A stretch of 64,000 nucleotides of DNA from Sphingobacterium nematocida (GCF_900168125.1 NZ_FUZF01000016.1:1-64000), one strand, 5' to 3'; positions 1-8,840 are shown, numbered from the stretch's first letter. The notes: generated from the letters alone by a model not told the origin. Made by a program: numbers and translations.

Positions 1-312
1 CAGAACAACATACAATGGCAGTTTATCCAACCAGGAAAACCTACACAAAATAGTTTGATAGAACGGTTTAACAGAACTTTCAGGCAGGATGTGCTTGATA
101 GCTATATGTTCAATAGCTTGCCTGATATTAGGAAATATGCAGCCGCATGGGCATGGATGTACAACAATGAAAGACCTCATTCTGCTTTGGGGCAGTTAAC
201 GCCGACTGAATTCCTGTTGAAATATGGAAAACTCTCCGAGTTTCCTACGTTCCAACAAGATAGCAATAGCAATTCCGATTGGAATTCTTTAGTTTTGGAT
301 GTAGCTAGCTAG
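1..312 (+). CDS. IS3-family transposase OrfB, C-terminal fragment (5' end outside window)
   Basis: The frame is open from base 1 to a TAG at 310-312, so this is the tail of a longer protein. It contains the end of an rve/DDE integrase core: the NSLIERFNRTFR block with the catalytic glutamate, then YNNERPHSALG and the TPTEF motif typical of IS3 OrfB. The element ends within a few bases of the stop, because a SusC reading frame on the other strand is intact up to about base 317. The transposase is probably functional if the upstream part is intact, which cannot be seen here. The IS interrupts the adjacent receptor gene. Confidence 0.9.
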   Translation, partial: QNNIQWQFIQPGKPTQNSLIERFNRTFRQDVLDSYMFNSLPDIRKYAAAWAWMYNNERPHSALGQLTPTEFLLKYGKLSEFPTFQQDSNSNSDWNSLVLDVAS

Positions 313-1184
313 GGTAAGATTACAAATGGACTTGTGCCTCCTGAAAATGAGCTTACCCCTCTTATCCAGAATTCAGAGTTGTCATAACCAGGCTCGCCCG
401 ATCTTTGAATAGCAATTAATCCTGGTAATTGACCTGCAAGATTGTTTGTTAAATTACGAGTTGGGAAAGAAATGTCTGACCCTTTTACCGTAGAAATAGA
501 ACTGACTACGCTGGATTTTTTTTGTTTACCGAAGCCAACTACTACTGCTTCATCTAAGTCTTGAGCCTCACTTTCCATTGATACAGAAATAAGCTTTAAA
601 TCAGTAGCTTTAAACTCTACTTTTTTATATCCAATATAGGAGAATATGAGAATGCTCCCTACATTTCCTTTGATCGAAAATGATCCATCGTCGTTAGATA
701 ATACAGATTCTTTCGTACCTTGCACCGTAATACTTACCCCTGCTAGTGGGGTTCCGTTGTTATCTACTACCTTTCCTTGTAGCATGTTCTGCACTATTTT
801 TTTGTTTTCAGGATTGGCTTTGGTCGTTGTTTTGCTTTTCACGACAATGTTCGTCCCAACAATTTCGTACGAAAGACTAGTTTGAGCAAATACTTTCTTC
901 AACGCATCAGTTAGCTTTTCATTGTTGAAGTTTGCATTTACCTCAATATGATTAACATCTTCAGATTTGCTAACCACATCATAGTTAGTTTGCTTTTTAA
1001 CTTCTTTGAAAAACGATGTTAATTTTAGATTATTTTGTTTTAATGTAATTGTCTGACTATGCACTGATGCTTGTGTATACATGATGCATGAGATAATTAA
1101 AAATGACACCAGTTTCATTTTCAATGTAATTGATCGACCACCCCATATATTATATGGAGCAGAACATAATTGAGATTTTTTCAT
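309..1184 (-). pseudogene. SusC/RagA TonB-dependent receptor, truncated by IS3 insertion
   Basis: This 291-residue N-terminal piece belongs to a receptor family of about 1000-1200 residues. It has a signal peptide (about 1-44), an STN domain (about 46-120, used to signal to a FecR protein), a carboxypeptidase-regulatory-like beta domain (about 135-195), a TonB-box-like region (LDEAVVVGFGK) and the beginning of the plug domain. The reading frame runs into the IS end right after GTSPFVIL, where family members continue with VDG. The whole barrel is therefore missing from this side. It lies downstream of its FecR and ECF sigma genes on the same strand, so the import arm of this locus is inactivated. 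Confidence 0.9.
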
Positions 1185-1287
1185 TAATTTTGAATGGTTT
1201 ATTTACGAGTTAGTGAATGGTTAGCTAATCGAATAAATTCTTAAACGGGGAATGCCAGTTCCTCGTTTTTTCAGATTATATTAGTAC

Positions 1288-2382
1288 TTATTGTCTTATT
1301 TCTACCCTCCTTCCTTCTCTTTTGAACTTAGCTACTCCTGTTAACTCAATAATATGAAGCACTTCATCAATGTCCTTGTATTTGGACATTGTAGCCCATA
1401 TTTTATGGTTTTTCAAGGTAGTCTTACTCGTGAATTGCAGGTCATACCACGCCTCTAGATTGCGCAATACTTCATCCAATGGGTAATCTTTAAAGATAAA
1501 GTATCCATTTTTCCATGCAATTACATCAGCTACATCGACTTTTACAAGGGCATGATCCACTTTGTCTTGCGTAGTGAGTTGCTCATTTGGTTTAAGATGC
1601 ACTTTGCCATCATTAATGGATACGCCACCCTCAATTAAAGTTGTTTGGGTTTTACTGTTATTACAGGAGACATTAAATGCTGTGCCCGTTACTCTTATTT
1701 TTTGTTGGTTTGTATGTACTAAGAATGGCCTTTCGGCATTCTTTTGCACTTCAAAATATCCTTCGCCTTCAAGCCAAACTTCTCTATTTGTAGATTTTGA
1801 AGAGGTGTAAAAACGTAATTTAGATCCCGCATTCAACCACACTTTTGTTCCGTCTACCAGTTGTATTTTATATTCACCGCCTTTCGGAATACTAAGTTCG
1901 TCATAGCTATTTGTTCCGTCATTGTTTGTCAGTGCAGTGTACTTCAACGTACCATCTTTCAATCTATCTATTTGTAGATTTTTCTTTACTATAGGAGCAA
2001 AGGATGTTAAGCTGTCTAGGATTATTTTTTCTCCACTGTGCAAGATCAGCTCGGCTTTTTGAGATCCTGCGACCACGTGAGTCGCGCTAGTTTGTTGCTC
2101 TAATCGGTTTTTGATCAGGATAAAGCTTATTATACCAACAAGCACAAATGCTGCGGCAACCAGCGGCCATTTATAGAAAAAGCGGAAAACTTTTTTTGAA
2201 GAAGCACTATAGTCGATATATTTTAATTCATTTATGTCTTCTAATAAGTCTTCATTAGCATAGTTATCTAAGGATTGAGAATCGGCAAAAGAGTTATACC
2301 ACTGCATCAGATAATCTCTTTCCGCTTTGGTTAACTTTCCTGCTTTATATTTTTCTATTAATTCCTCGATGTCGTATGGCAT
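1288..2382 (-). CDS. FecR-family anti-sigma factor
   Basis: The 364-residue inner-membrane protein has a cytoplasmic N-terminal domain (about 1-70), one transmembrane helix (about 71-90), a periplasmic FecR domain containing GGEYKIQLVDGTKVWLNAGS and a C-terminal DUF4974 domain (FKDYPLDEVLRNLEAWY). Family members hold an ECF sigma factor inactive until the STN domain of a substrate-loaded SusC receptor signals. The gene lies 55 bases after the sigma factor and 103 bases before the broken SusC gene. With that receptor interrupted, the protein has probably lost its normal input. Confidence 0.93.
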   Translation of the reverse strand: MPYDIEELIEKYKAGKLTKAERDYLMQWYNSFADSQSLDNYANEDLLEDINELKYIDYSASSKKVFRFFYKWPLVAAAFVLVGIISFILIKNRLEQQTSATHVVAGSQKAELILHSGEKIILDSLTSFAPIVKKNLQIDRLKDGTLKYTALTNNDGTNSYDELSIPKGGEYKIQLVDGTKVWLNAGSKLRFYTSSKSTNREVWLEGEGYFEVQKNAERPFLVHTNQQKIRVTGTAFNVSCNNSKTQTTLIEGGVSINDGKVHLKPNEQLTTQDKVDHALVKVDVADVIAWKNGYFIFKDYPLDEVLRNLEAWYDLQFTSKTTLKNHKIWATMSKYKDIDEVLHIIELTGVAKFKREGRRVEIRQ

Positions 2383-2437
2383 AATACCTTCTTTTTAAGG
2401 TATGACGGACGACATCGAGATTGGGATGACAAGCGCT

Positions 2438-2977
2438 TTAAAAAAAATAGGTAATTTTTAATTTTAACGCTTTAAGTGCTCTTGCTATTTGAGTTTTTAC
2501 TGTATTAGTCGATATGTTTAGTTGCGAAGCGATCTCTTTGTGAGATTGTTCTTCGATACGGCTCAATTGGAAGATTAGTCGCATCTGAGGCGGTAGTTTG
2601 TTTATTTCGGCGTCTATACTAGCAGATAAATTTCGAGCAATTTGTGCTTCATCTTCGATTTCAACTGTTTTAGTTGAAAATGATTTCATGTTTTCTTTAT
2701 GCTTTTCACTAATCTTTCTAGAAGCTATCTTATCCAACACGGCATTTCTTGTAGATTTATACAGGTAAGATTTAACAGACTCTTTAATGCTTATTTCATT
2801 CCGTTTATCCCAGATTTTAAAAAAGACTTGTTGTACAACGTCTTTGGCCTCTTCCCGGTCATCCAGCATACGTAAAGCATGAAGGTACATTAAAGGGAAG
2901 TAAGATTCATAATAGCTCACAAAGCTATTATGATCAATATATTTTGAGTCTTCTATTTTTCCCTGTATTTTTTTCAT
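2438..2977 (-). CDS. ECF RNA polymerase sigma-70 factor
   Basis: The 179-residue protein has a sigma region 2 (about 25-95, with the DDREEAKDVVQQVFFKIW segment) and a region 4 helix-turn-helix (about 125-175, ASQLNISTNTVKTQIARAL). It has the short form typical of Bacteroidota extracytoplasmic-function factors. It sits directly upstream of a FecR gene and a truncated STN-type SusC gene, the usual order of a Fec-like trans-envelope signalling unit. It would normally switch on this SusC locus when the receptor binds its ligand. The gene starts 41 bases after the fucosidase ends, so the two may share a transcript. Confidence 0.93.
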   Translation of the reverse strand: MKKIQGKIEDSKYIDHNSFVSYYESYFPLMYLHALRMLDDREEAKDVVQQVFFKIWDKRNEISIKESVKSYLYKSTRNAVLDKIASRKISEKHKENMKSFSTKTVEIEDEAQIARNLSASIDAEINKLPPQMRLIFQLSRIEEQSHKEIASQLNISTNTVKTQIARALKALKLKITYFF

Positions 2978-3017
2978 GCCAAATACATTATTTTATAAAC
3001 GGAATGAGTGACACATG

Positions 3018-4559
3018 TTAGTGTGCCTTACCATCCAGTTTAGCGATGTCTTCGTAATGATAAAGCCCTATTTTATCAACAAAAGGATTTAATCTAGATT
3101 GCGTAATTTTGATTCGGATATGATTTGATACTGTAGTTGGGAGTACCATTATGCGTTTGTAGCCTATTGTAGTACCATTAGCAATTGATTCCCAATTATT
3201 ATTCTTTTTCACTTGAATTTCAAATTTCTCTACCCGTTGTCCCCATTTAATAAATTCACCCAACTGGAGTATGTTGAATGTTAGATCTTTGGTAGATTCA
3301 TATTCAAAAATCAATTCTTGGTTCTCTTTTTTTGTAGTCCAAATGCCTGTTCCGTCATTTTTTAAAGATTTTCTATTTCCGTCTTTTAATAATTTGACTC
3401 CTTTATGGTGTAGTACATTGTTACCAAATATTTGATCCCTCAAATTTTTCCATTCTATTAAATTAGTTTCATCAATCTGATGAATTAGGCCCTCCTTAGT
3501 TGGCGGAATATTGAGTAGGAGTACGCCATTTTTACCGACCGAGTGGAAATAGATATCTAATAGTTTCTCCTTAGATTTAACTTTAGAATCTTCATGGGCA
3601 TGGTAAAACCATCCGGGTCTTATCGAAACATCCGTCTCTGCCGGGTACCATACCAAACCTTTTGCTTTTAGTATTTTATCACGACTTCCGACATCTTTAT
3701 TTTGCATATCACCAGCCGGTTTTATGTTCATTTGTTGCTGTGAGCCAGCCGCAATATTATTTTGGTCTAGGTTGTTTGCAGGTACTACCGACCATTCTGT
3801 CTCTCTACCGTATCCGGTTTCGGTACCTACCCATCTTACATCAGGGCCCATTACCGCAATGACAGCATCCGGTTGTAGTTTTCGGATCAAGTTGTAATAA
3901 GAAGACCAGTCATATTCCTGCTTTTTCCCATTAGGGCCTTCGCCATTAGCACCATCAAACCATACCTCATCAATCTTTCCATACTGACTAAGTACTTCTG
4001 TCAATTGGTTCCTGAACATTTCGTTATAGGCTTCAGAACCATAGCTTTTGGCATTTCTATCCCAAGGAGATAAGTAGACGCCAATTTTCATGTCAAATTT
4101 TTTGCAGGATTCGGCCAGAGACTTTAGGATATCTCCCTTTCCATCTAAGTATGGTGCATTTTTGATGGAGTACTCTGTTGTTTGAGTGGGCCACAAGCAA
4201 AATCCGTCATGATGTTTTGCCGTTAGAATAAGAAGATTAATACCTGCTTTTTTAGCCACTTTTACCCATTGATCCGTATCCAATTTGCTGGGGTTAAATA
4301 GGGACGGACTTTCGCTGCCGTCTCCCCATTCCTTACCCGTAAAAGTATTGATGCCAAAGTGTAAGAAGCCGGTAACTTCTAATTTCTGCCAATTTAACTG
4401 ACGTTGTGTAGGCTTTACTGAAGCAGCCTTTTTTACAATTTCTTTTTCGTCATCATCAGGCTTTATCTCAATATAATTCTGTGCATTTACTAGACAGTAA
4501 AAGCAAAGCATAAACGCTGATACTATAATCTTCCGAGTAGTGATAGGTCTTATATTCAT
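3018..4559 (-). CDS. GH29 alpha-L-fucosidase, secreted
   Basis: The 513-residue protein starts with a signal peptide (about 1-27). A GH29 catalytic barrel follows: FLHFGINTFTG near residue 65, the substrate-binding AKHHDGF at 114-120, and EVWFDGANGE with the expected nucleophile Asp at about 202. The C-terminal 120 residues look like a galactose-binding-type beta domain. It releases terminal alpha-L-fucose from glycans in the periplasm or outside the cell. The gene leads the minus-strand group fucosidase, sigma, FecR, SusC, which suggests a locus for fucosylated glycans. Because the receptor is cut by IS3, the enzyme may be stranded. Confidence 0.93.
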   Translation of the reverse strand: MNIRPITTRKIIVSAFMLCFYCLVNAQNYIEIKPDDDEKEIVKKAASVKPTQRQLNWQKLEVTGFLHFGINTFTGKEWGDGSESPSLFNPSKLDTDQWVKVAKKAGINLLILTAKHHDGFCLWPTQTTEYSIKNAPYLDGKGDILKSLAESCKKFDMKIGVYLSPWDRNAKSYGSEAYNEMFRNQLTEVLSQYGKIDEVWFDGANGEGPNGKKQEYDWSSYYNLIRKLQPDAVIAVMGPDVRWVGTETGYGRETEWSVVPANNLDQNNIAAGSQQQMNIKPAGDMQNKDVGSRDKILKAKGLVWYPAETDVSIRPGWFYHAHEDSKVKSKEKLLDIYFHSVGKNGVLLLNIPPTKEGLIHQIDETNLIEWKNLRDQIFGNNVLHHKGVKLLKDGNRKSLKNDGTGIWTTKKENQELIFEYESTKDLTFNILQLGEFIKWGQRVEKFEIQVKKNNNWESIANGTTIGYKRIMVLPTTVSNHIRIKITQSRLNPFVDKIGLYHYEDIAKLDGKAH

Positions 4560-4604
4560 AGCGGGGTTAGCTTATATGGTCATGTATTAAATTATACATT
4601 TACA

Positions 4605-4612
4605 CAAATGTA
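4605..4612 (-). promoter_or_regulatory. candidate -7 promoter box for the fucosidase gene
   Basis: Read on the minus strand the bases are TACATTTG, matching the Bacteroidota -7 consensus TAnnTTTG, 46 bases before the fucosidase ATG. It sits in a short inverted repeat (ACATTT/AAATGT). No convincing -33 TTTG is visible at the right spacing, so confidence is low. The rest of the 4560-4935 gap is AT-rich with no gene. Confidence 0.3.
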
Positions 4613-4863
4613 AAGGAGAGATATAGTTAATTTGTAAATTATTTTACCTAAACATTAAGTATTATTAACATGATGAGGGTTGTTTTTTTACATCTTTATA
4701 CAAGAATATTTAATGAATTACAATAAAGGAAATTCATGTTTTATGTATAATCAGATTAAGATTAATCTGGCCCGAAGCATTATTCCTCCTTTGTAGGTAA
4801 TGTTCTAAATAACGGTCAACTCCCAAATTGGTGATTAAAGGTGACGAAAAGTCGACTGATTAT

Positions 4864-4907
4864 TTATTTGTAGTTTTTGTGGTTATAGCCATAAAAACTA
4901 CAAATAA
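4864..4907. repeat. perfect 15-bp inverted repeat upstream of the AAA ATPase
   Basis: Arms 4864-4878 and 4893-4907 are exact reverse complements separated by 14 bases (4879-4892). The loop itself starts with GTGGTTATA, and that 9-mer recurs at 4920-4928, just past the palindrome. The palindrome lies immediately upstream of a candidate -7 box, so it may be an operator or an RNA hairpin. Confidence 0.7.
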
Positions 4908-4912
4908 TTCAT

Positions 4913-4920
4913 TATTTTTG
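4913..4920 (+). promoter_or_regulatory. candidate -7 promoter box for the AAA ATPase
   Basis: TATTTTTG fits TAnnTTTG and lies 16 bases before the upstream ATG at 4936. A transcript starting here would have a very short leader and would include the ATG codons at 4936 and 4939. No clear -33 element is visible. Confidence 0.35.
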
Positions 4921-4995
4921 TGGTTATAAGCGTAAATGATGATTATTAGATCCACATATTTAGAGGAAATAAAGCCTTTTATAGACAAGCCATAG

Positions 4996-6153
4996 GTGAA
5001 GATTTTGACTGGCATTAGAAGGTCGGGTAAATCTACTGTATTACGGTTGCTACGTGAAGAGTTATTGAAAAATGGGGTTCATGAAGAACAGATTGTTTTT
5101 ATCAATTTCGAAAGCTTCGTTTATGCGGATCTCTTATCTGCTAAAGCCTTGTATCAACATGTCAAGGATCAGCTTAAAGAGTCGCAGAAATATTACCTGC
5201 TTCTGGACGAGATACAGGAAGTAAAAGAATGGGAAAAAGCAGTCAATTCTTTTTTAGTCGATTTTAATGTAGATGTGTATCTTACAGGATCTAATTCTCA
5301 TTTGTTATCCTCAGAATTGGCTACTTATCTTGCAGGTCGATATGTAGAATTTCCTGTTTATACGCTGTCTTATAAAGAGTTTCTGAATTTTAGAAAGGTT
5401 TATTTACCCGAAATACTTAATGAAGCGAGTCTCTTTATGGAATACTTGCGAAAGGGCGGGTTTCCAGTAATACATACGGCTGATTATTCGGATGAATCGG
5501 CCTATAAAGTGGTTTACGATATCTACTCTTCGGTGATCCTGAGGGATACGGTGCAGCGGTACAAAATCCGTGATGTGGAATTATTAGAACGGGTGGTGAA
5601 GTATGCTTTTGACAATATAGGAAATACTTTTTCCGGAAAGAATGTTGCGGATTATTTCAAAAGCCAACAACGAAAGGTAGATGTCAATACAGTGTATAAT
5701 TACATGAATGCCTTGGAAGGGGCATTTATATTGTATCGCGTACCGCGCTATGATATCAAAGGGAAAGAAATATTGAAAACGCAAGAGAAATTTTATGTGA
5801 GTGATATCGCTATTGTCTATGCTACTATGGGCAGGAGGGATAGAATGATTGGAGGCCTTTTGGAAAATATAGTATTTCTGGAGTTAAAGAGAAGAGGATA
5901 TAAGGTGTATGTGGGCAAATTGGATAATATAGAAATTGATTTTGTGGCGGAAAGAAAAGGACAAAAAGTTTATGTACAGGTCGCCTATAAATTGGAAAAT
6001 GAACAGACTATACAGAGAGAATTTGGAAATTTGCTGTCGATTAATGACCAATATCCTAAATTTGTAGTCACTATGGATGATTTTTGGAAAGATGAAATAG
6101 AGGGAGTCGAGCATCTATTTATCAGTGATTTTTTGAATCGTGAGTGGCGATAA
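4996..6153 (+). CDS. AAA-family ATPase with DUF4143 domain; N-terminus interrupted by in-frame TAG
   Basis: The 385-residue product has a Walker A motif (GIRRSGKST, about residues 6-14), a Walker B segment (YLLLDEIQEV), a DUF4143 winged-helix region (about 190-260) and a C-terminal nuclease-like fold with EIDFVAERKGQKVYVQV. In this family the protein normally begins about 20 residues earlier. That missing part is encoded in frame from ATG 4936 (MMIIRSTYLEEIKPFIDKP), but codon 4993-4995 is TAG. Translation could restart at GTG 4996, leaving the ATPase core whole, or the gene may be a recent pseudogene. The cellular role of the family is unknown. Confidence 0.75.
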   Translation: MKILTGIRRSGKSTVLRLLREELLKNGVHEEQIVFINFESFVYADLLSAKALYQHVKDQLKESQKYYLLLDEIQEVKEWEKAVNSFLVDFNVDVYLTGSNSHLLSSELATYLAGRYVEFPVYTLSYKEFLNFRKVYLPEILNEASLFMEYLRKGGFPVIHTADYSDESAYKVVYDIYSSVILRDTVQRYKIRDVELLERVVKYAFDNIGNTFSGKNVADYFKSQQRKVDVNTVYNYMNALEGAFILYRVPRYDIKGKEILKTQEKFYVSDIAIVYATMGRRDRMIGGLLENIVFLELKRRGYKVYVGKLDNIEIDFVAERKGQKVYVQVAYKLENEQTIQREFGNLLSINDQYPKFVVTMDDFWKDEIEGVEHLFISDFLNREWR

Positions 6154-6189
6154 AACCTAAATCTGTGTACTCTAGAAGGTGGCAATTCC

Positions 6190-6328
6190 ATGCTTATGGA
6201 CACACTTTTCTGGAGAGAGGGCAGGGCTGAAGGAGAGCGAAAAAAAGCTGTTGAAAAATGGTTTTGAGGTCAAGATGATCTCGGAGATTCTTGGATTAAC
6301 TGTTGAAGAGATAGAAAAACTGAAATAG
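6190..6328 (+). pseudogene. C-terminal remnant of an Rpn/PD-(D/E)XK-type transposase-nuclease, frameshifted
   Basis: From ATG 6190 one frame gives MDTLFWREGRAEGERKK, then a run of seven A residues near 6240. The neighbouring frame continues KKLLKNGFEVKMISEILG and ends VEEIEKLK at the TAG 6326-6328. The charged EGRAEGE stretch followed by a LLK-G-(8)-I-x-GL-x-x-EEIEKL tail is characteristic of the C-terminus of Rpn/PDDEXK_2 proteins. No catalytic domain remains. This is a short fossil between the ATPase and a terminator. Confidence 0.55.
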
Positions 6329-6353
6329 AATCTAAAAGATGATTATTGAGAAG

Positions 6354-6386
6354 CCGTTTCGAAGTAAAATTTGAAACGGATTTTTT
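6354..6386 (+). terminator. rho-independent terminator
   Basis: A perfect 7-bp stem (CCGTTTC 6354-6360, GAAACGG 6373-6379) with a 12-base loop is followed by ATTTTTTC. It closes the AAA ATPase/Rpn-remnant transcript before the convergent gene at 6450. Confidence 0.7.
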
Positions 6387-6449
6387 CGCTTTTCATTGCT
6401 AGTACTTGCGTTTATGTCCACCACAAGAATTGTGACGGCAGTAGACGTA

Positions 6450-7811
6450 TCACCCTTTTGCCCAATATCCTCCGCTTTTTGGGGCGCCTCTGAACTCAAT
6501 TTTGTCTTTCATCTGTAGTTCCTGTATCCATCTATGTATACTGCTTCTTGAGGTCTTTAAAGCTTTTTCGAAGAAAGGTCTTCTTTGACCAGGGTTTGCA
6601 ATAATCAACTTGAAAAGTTCATTTACAGGTTCATTTACAGGTTCATTTACCGGTTCATTTACAGGTTCAATGCTATTCGTGTTTGAAATTTTCTGCTTTG
6701 TATACGATAACGAAGTTACAAAGCCATTTCCCTGTTCATAGAAATCAAAGCGCATGGTAGGATAGCTTTTTATTTCATCTCTAATACGAGAAAAACCAGT
6801 TCCATATTTTTCTATGTCTTTGGTAAGATAAAATGCTTCAGCAATCAGTTTGTTTCTTAATTCTGATGCGTATTTGTTTTCTTTTAGTTCATCTATGTCG
6901 ATGTTACCGTATAATCTACCCGGATTGTAGATCGTAATCTCTTGGTCGAATATCTTAATCTGTACGTCTGAAGGACTTGTGAAATCGCGGTGAACCAATG
7001 CGTTAATTACCATTTCGCGAATTGCAGCAGTAGGGTATTCAAATATTTCAGTACGTTGAGATGTAGCTCCAGTAATTTCGAATGCAACTTTGATGTGTGA
7101 AGTAATAAAACGTAAAGTTTCTTCAACTACATCAAATAAGTTCCCACTAATCATTTTTTCATCTATAATCAAAGATGGCGTGCGAAATCGACCCACATGA
7201 ACATTATGGTATAGGTTTTCTTTCGAAAAGAGGATCATGGCTGCGTTGGTAACGGCACTGTCCTTTATAAGCTTTAGAAGTTTTAACGCTTCTAATGGTT
7301 TTTTCGGTAATTCAAATCGCCCACCGATATTTACCCTGTTGATGAAATTATGGAGTTTATCTTCGTTAAGATCTTTATAGGTTCGGTTAGAGAAGGGGTA
7401 GGAATCCCATGACAGTTGTAAAGACTGTATATGTAGATCGCTGATTTGAGAACTGTTAAGTAAATGATTTGAATTGCCCATCCTTTTGTAATAGCGCCCC
7501 TTGAAAGCTATCGGTTTGATTGGGAATTCTGATATGGCCAATTCGGCGATATCAATACCGTCAATATTGATGATGCTCGCATCGGGAATAATACTCGGTT
7601 GAGTCTTGCTCTTAACCTCGTTGATCCACTTTTGAAGCGTCTCGTCCCCTATATTAAATCCTTTGATTGGGGTGCCATTATCATCGATCCCAATAAGAAC
7701 ACGACCACCTTTGGTATTCGTAAATGCTGATAATGACTCTATTGCGCTATCGTTAAATGAGCTTTTGAATTCAGTGGTAGAATCTTCAATTAGACTTTTT
7801 CTCATAATCAT
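6450..7811 (-). CDS. AlbA_2 (Schlafen-like) DNA-binding / ATP-binding transcriptional regulator
   Basis: The 453-residue protein opens with an AlbA_2 domain (about 8-130: EFKSSFND and AFTNTKGGRVLIGIDDNG). An HATPase_c_4-type region follows in the middle (EMVINALVHRDF, with IYNPGRLYG and KYGTGFSRI). The C-terminus is winged-helix-like (SRSSIHRWIQEL). Proteins of this kind are widespread predicted regulators of unclear target. Just before the wHTH is a linker of four EPVN units encoded by 12-bp DNA repeats, whose number could change by slippage without shifting frame. The gene is transcribed toward the terminator at 6354. Confidence 0.88.
   Translation of the reverse strand: MIMRKSLIEDSTTEFKSSFNDSAIESLSAFTNTKGGRVLIGIDDNGTPIKGFNIGDETLQKWINEVKSKTQPSIIPDASIINIDGIDIAELAISEFPIKPIAFKGRYYKRMGNSNHLLNSSQISDLHIQSLQLSWDSYPFSNRTYKDLNEDKLHNFINRVNIGGRFELPKKPLEALKLLKLIKDSAVTNAAMILFSKENLYHNVHVGRFRTPSLIIDEKMISGNLFDVVEETLRFITSHIKVAFEITGATSQRTEIFEYPTAAIREMVINALVHRDFTSPSDVQIKIFDQEITIYNPGRLYGNIDIDELKENKYASELRNKLIAEAFYLTKDIEKYGTGFSRIRDEIKSYPTMRFDFYEQGNGFVTSLSYTKQKISNTNSIEPVNEPVNEPVNEPVNELFKLIIANPGQRRPFFEKALKTSRSSIHRWIQELQMKDKIEFRGAPKSGGYWAKG
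6618..6665 (-). repeat. four 12-bp tandem repeats in the AlbA_2 gene (EPVN linker)
   Basis: Units at 6618, 6630, 6642 and 6654 read TTCATTTACAGG on the plus strand, with one C/A variant in the third. They encode (EPVN)x4 in the linker between the ATP-binding and winged-helix parts. Confidence 0.9.
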
Positions 7812-7885
7812 AATTTGGCAATCTGGTTGGATGTTTGTAGAGCGTCCTTAAACAGATCTATTTTTATCTAAATTAGTCGCCTTCG

Positions 7886-8518
7886 TTAGCTGTTTTCGTT
7901 TTCCTCTCCGTCTTGTTTCAGTCGTAGTACTTCCTTGCCGGCTTCGGTTGTGTAGTAGCTTTGGTTTTTAGCATTGGGTTTTTCTGGATAGGTCATGTTG
8001 ATCCAGTCCATCTCATCGGCTATTTTGAGGCAGTGGTTAAAATGTTTTGTGTAACTATCGAGGTCAAAAAACTTCTTTAGATCTGTTTTTCTTATCTTTT
8101 TATCATCACAATAGGCCAACATTAGGTATATTCTGTTTATGTGGTCGGATTTTAAGGCCTTAGCTACTTTTGTTCCTAGCTTCGTCTCTACTTGTAGTCT
8201 GAGTTGTTGTTCGGTTTCAGAAGGCAATGAAAATTCGCTATATTTATGTAGTCCGGTTATTAGGAATGTGAAAGCTTGAATAATTTCTTCGTGAGTTTGT
8301 CCGTTACCTCTAAGCAATGTGTAAAGCCTTGAGACTGTAAAGTTGGACTCTCCACGTTCGCCTGCGTAAATTGTGCTTTTGTCAATGTCCACTAATGCTG
8401 TATAGGATTTTATTTCTCCATGAATGGACTTTTCTCTTTCTTGTTTCAATAGTTCTCCTAGCTTTTTTTGGAGTTTCTTGATGTCCTTTTCTAAAGATTT
8501 TTCATAACGACTTTCCAT
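7886..8518 (-). CDS. hypothetical protein with HTH-like N-terminal half
   Basis: This 210-residue soluble protein is not assigned to a named family. Residues 1-35 are highly charged and probably coiled coil (KDIKKLQKKLGELLKQERE). Residues 35-75 resemble a Cro/C1-type helix-turn-helix (SYTALVDIDKSTIYAGERGE, then FTVSRLYTLLRGNG). The C-terminal half (about 125-200) looks like a winged-helix fold ending in a basic/acidic tail. It lies 74 bases upstream of the AlbA_2 regulator on the same strand and probably shares its transcript. A regulatory role is inferred only from the HTH-like segment. Confidence 0.7.
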   Translation of the reverse strand: MESRYEKSLEKDIKKLQKKLGELLKQEREKSIHGEIKSYTALVDIDKSTIYAGERGESNFTVSRLYTLLRGNGQTHEEIIQAFTFLITGLHKYSEFSLPSETEQQLRLQVETKLGTKVAKALKSDHINRIYLMLAYCDDKKIRKTDLKKFFDLDSYTKHFNHCLKIADEMDWINMTYPEKPNAKNQSYYTTEAGKEVLRLKQDGEENENS

Positions 8519-8654
8519 TTATAAATTAAAGCTTATAATTGGATTTGTTTGTATAAATAAAGTTCTACTTTTTGTATTTTTATTTGTATTTATTTTGTAT
8601 ATTTGAATTAATAATGATTTATGAGTTTATAAGTTGCTTTATAAGTCATTAGTA

Positions 8655-8840
8655 ATTGTAGTTTACGAGTCTCGTTTCCCAAGTCTCACAATTTTATTGA
8701 AGTCGAGAGCGGTAGATTACATCCATTGTCCTTTGTTTGCTATATTCGCAATATAAAGGCGTGGATGCTATCGTTTGATGCGGACTTCGAAGGCGTGAGA
8801 CCCGGGGGATAAAGCTAGATAGCACTCCACGTTTTTTTGC
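8655..8840 (+). ncRNA. candidate structured RNA ending in a long-range stem and T-run
   Basis: The gene-free stretch 8519-9149 contains a segment that is more GC-rich than its flanks. It has a small hairpin (TATATT/AATATA around 8742-8756) and a closing stem between 8760-8772 and 8818-8831 with one bulge, followed by seven T residues (8832-8838). Another perfect 7-bp hairpin sits at 8856-8876. The arrangement resembles a small RNA or leader ended by an intrinsic terminator. It does not match tmRNA, RNase P or SRP RNA motifs that I know. It could also be the leader of the downstream TlpA-SusCD operon. Confidence 0.3.
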
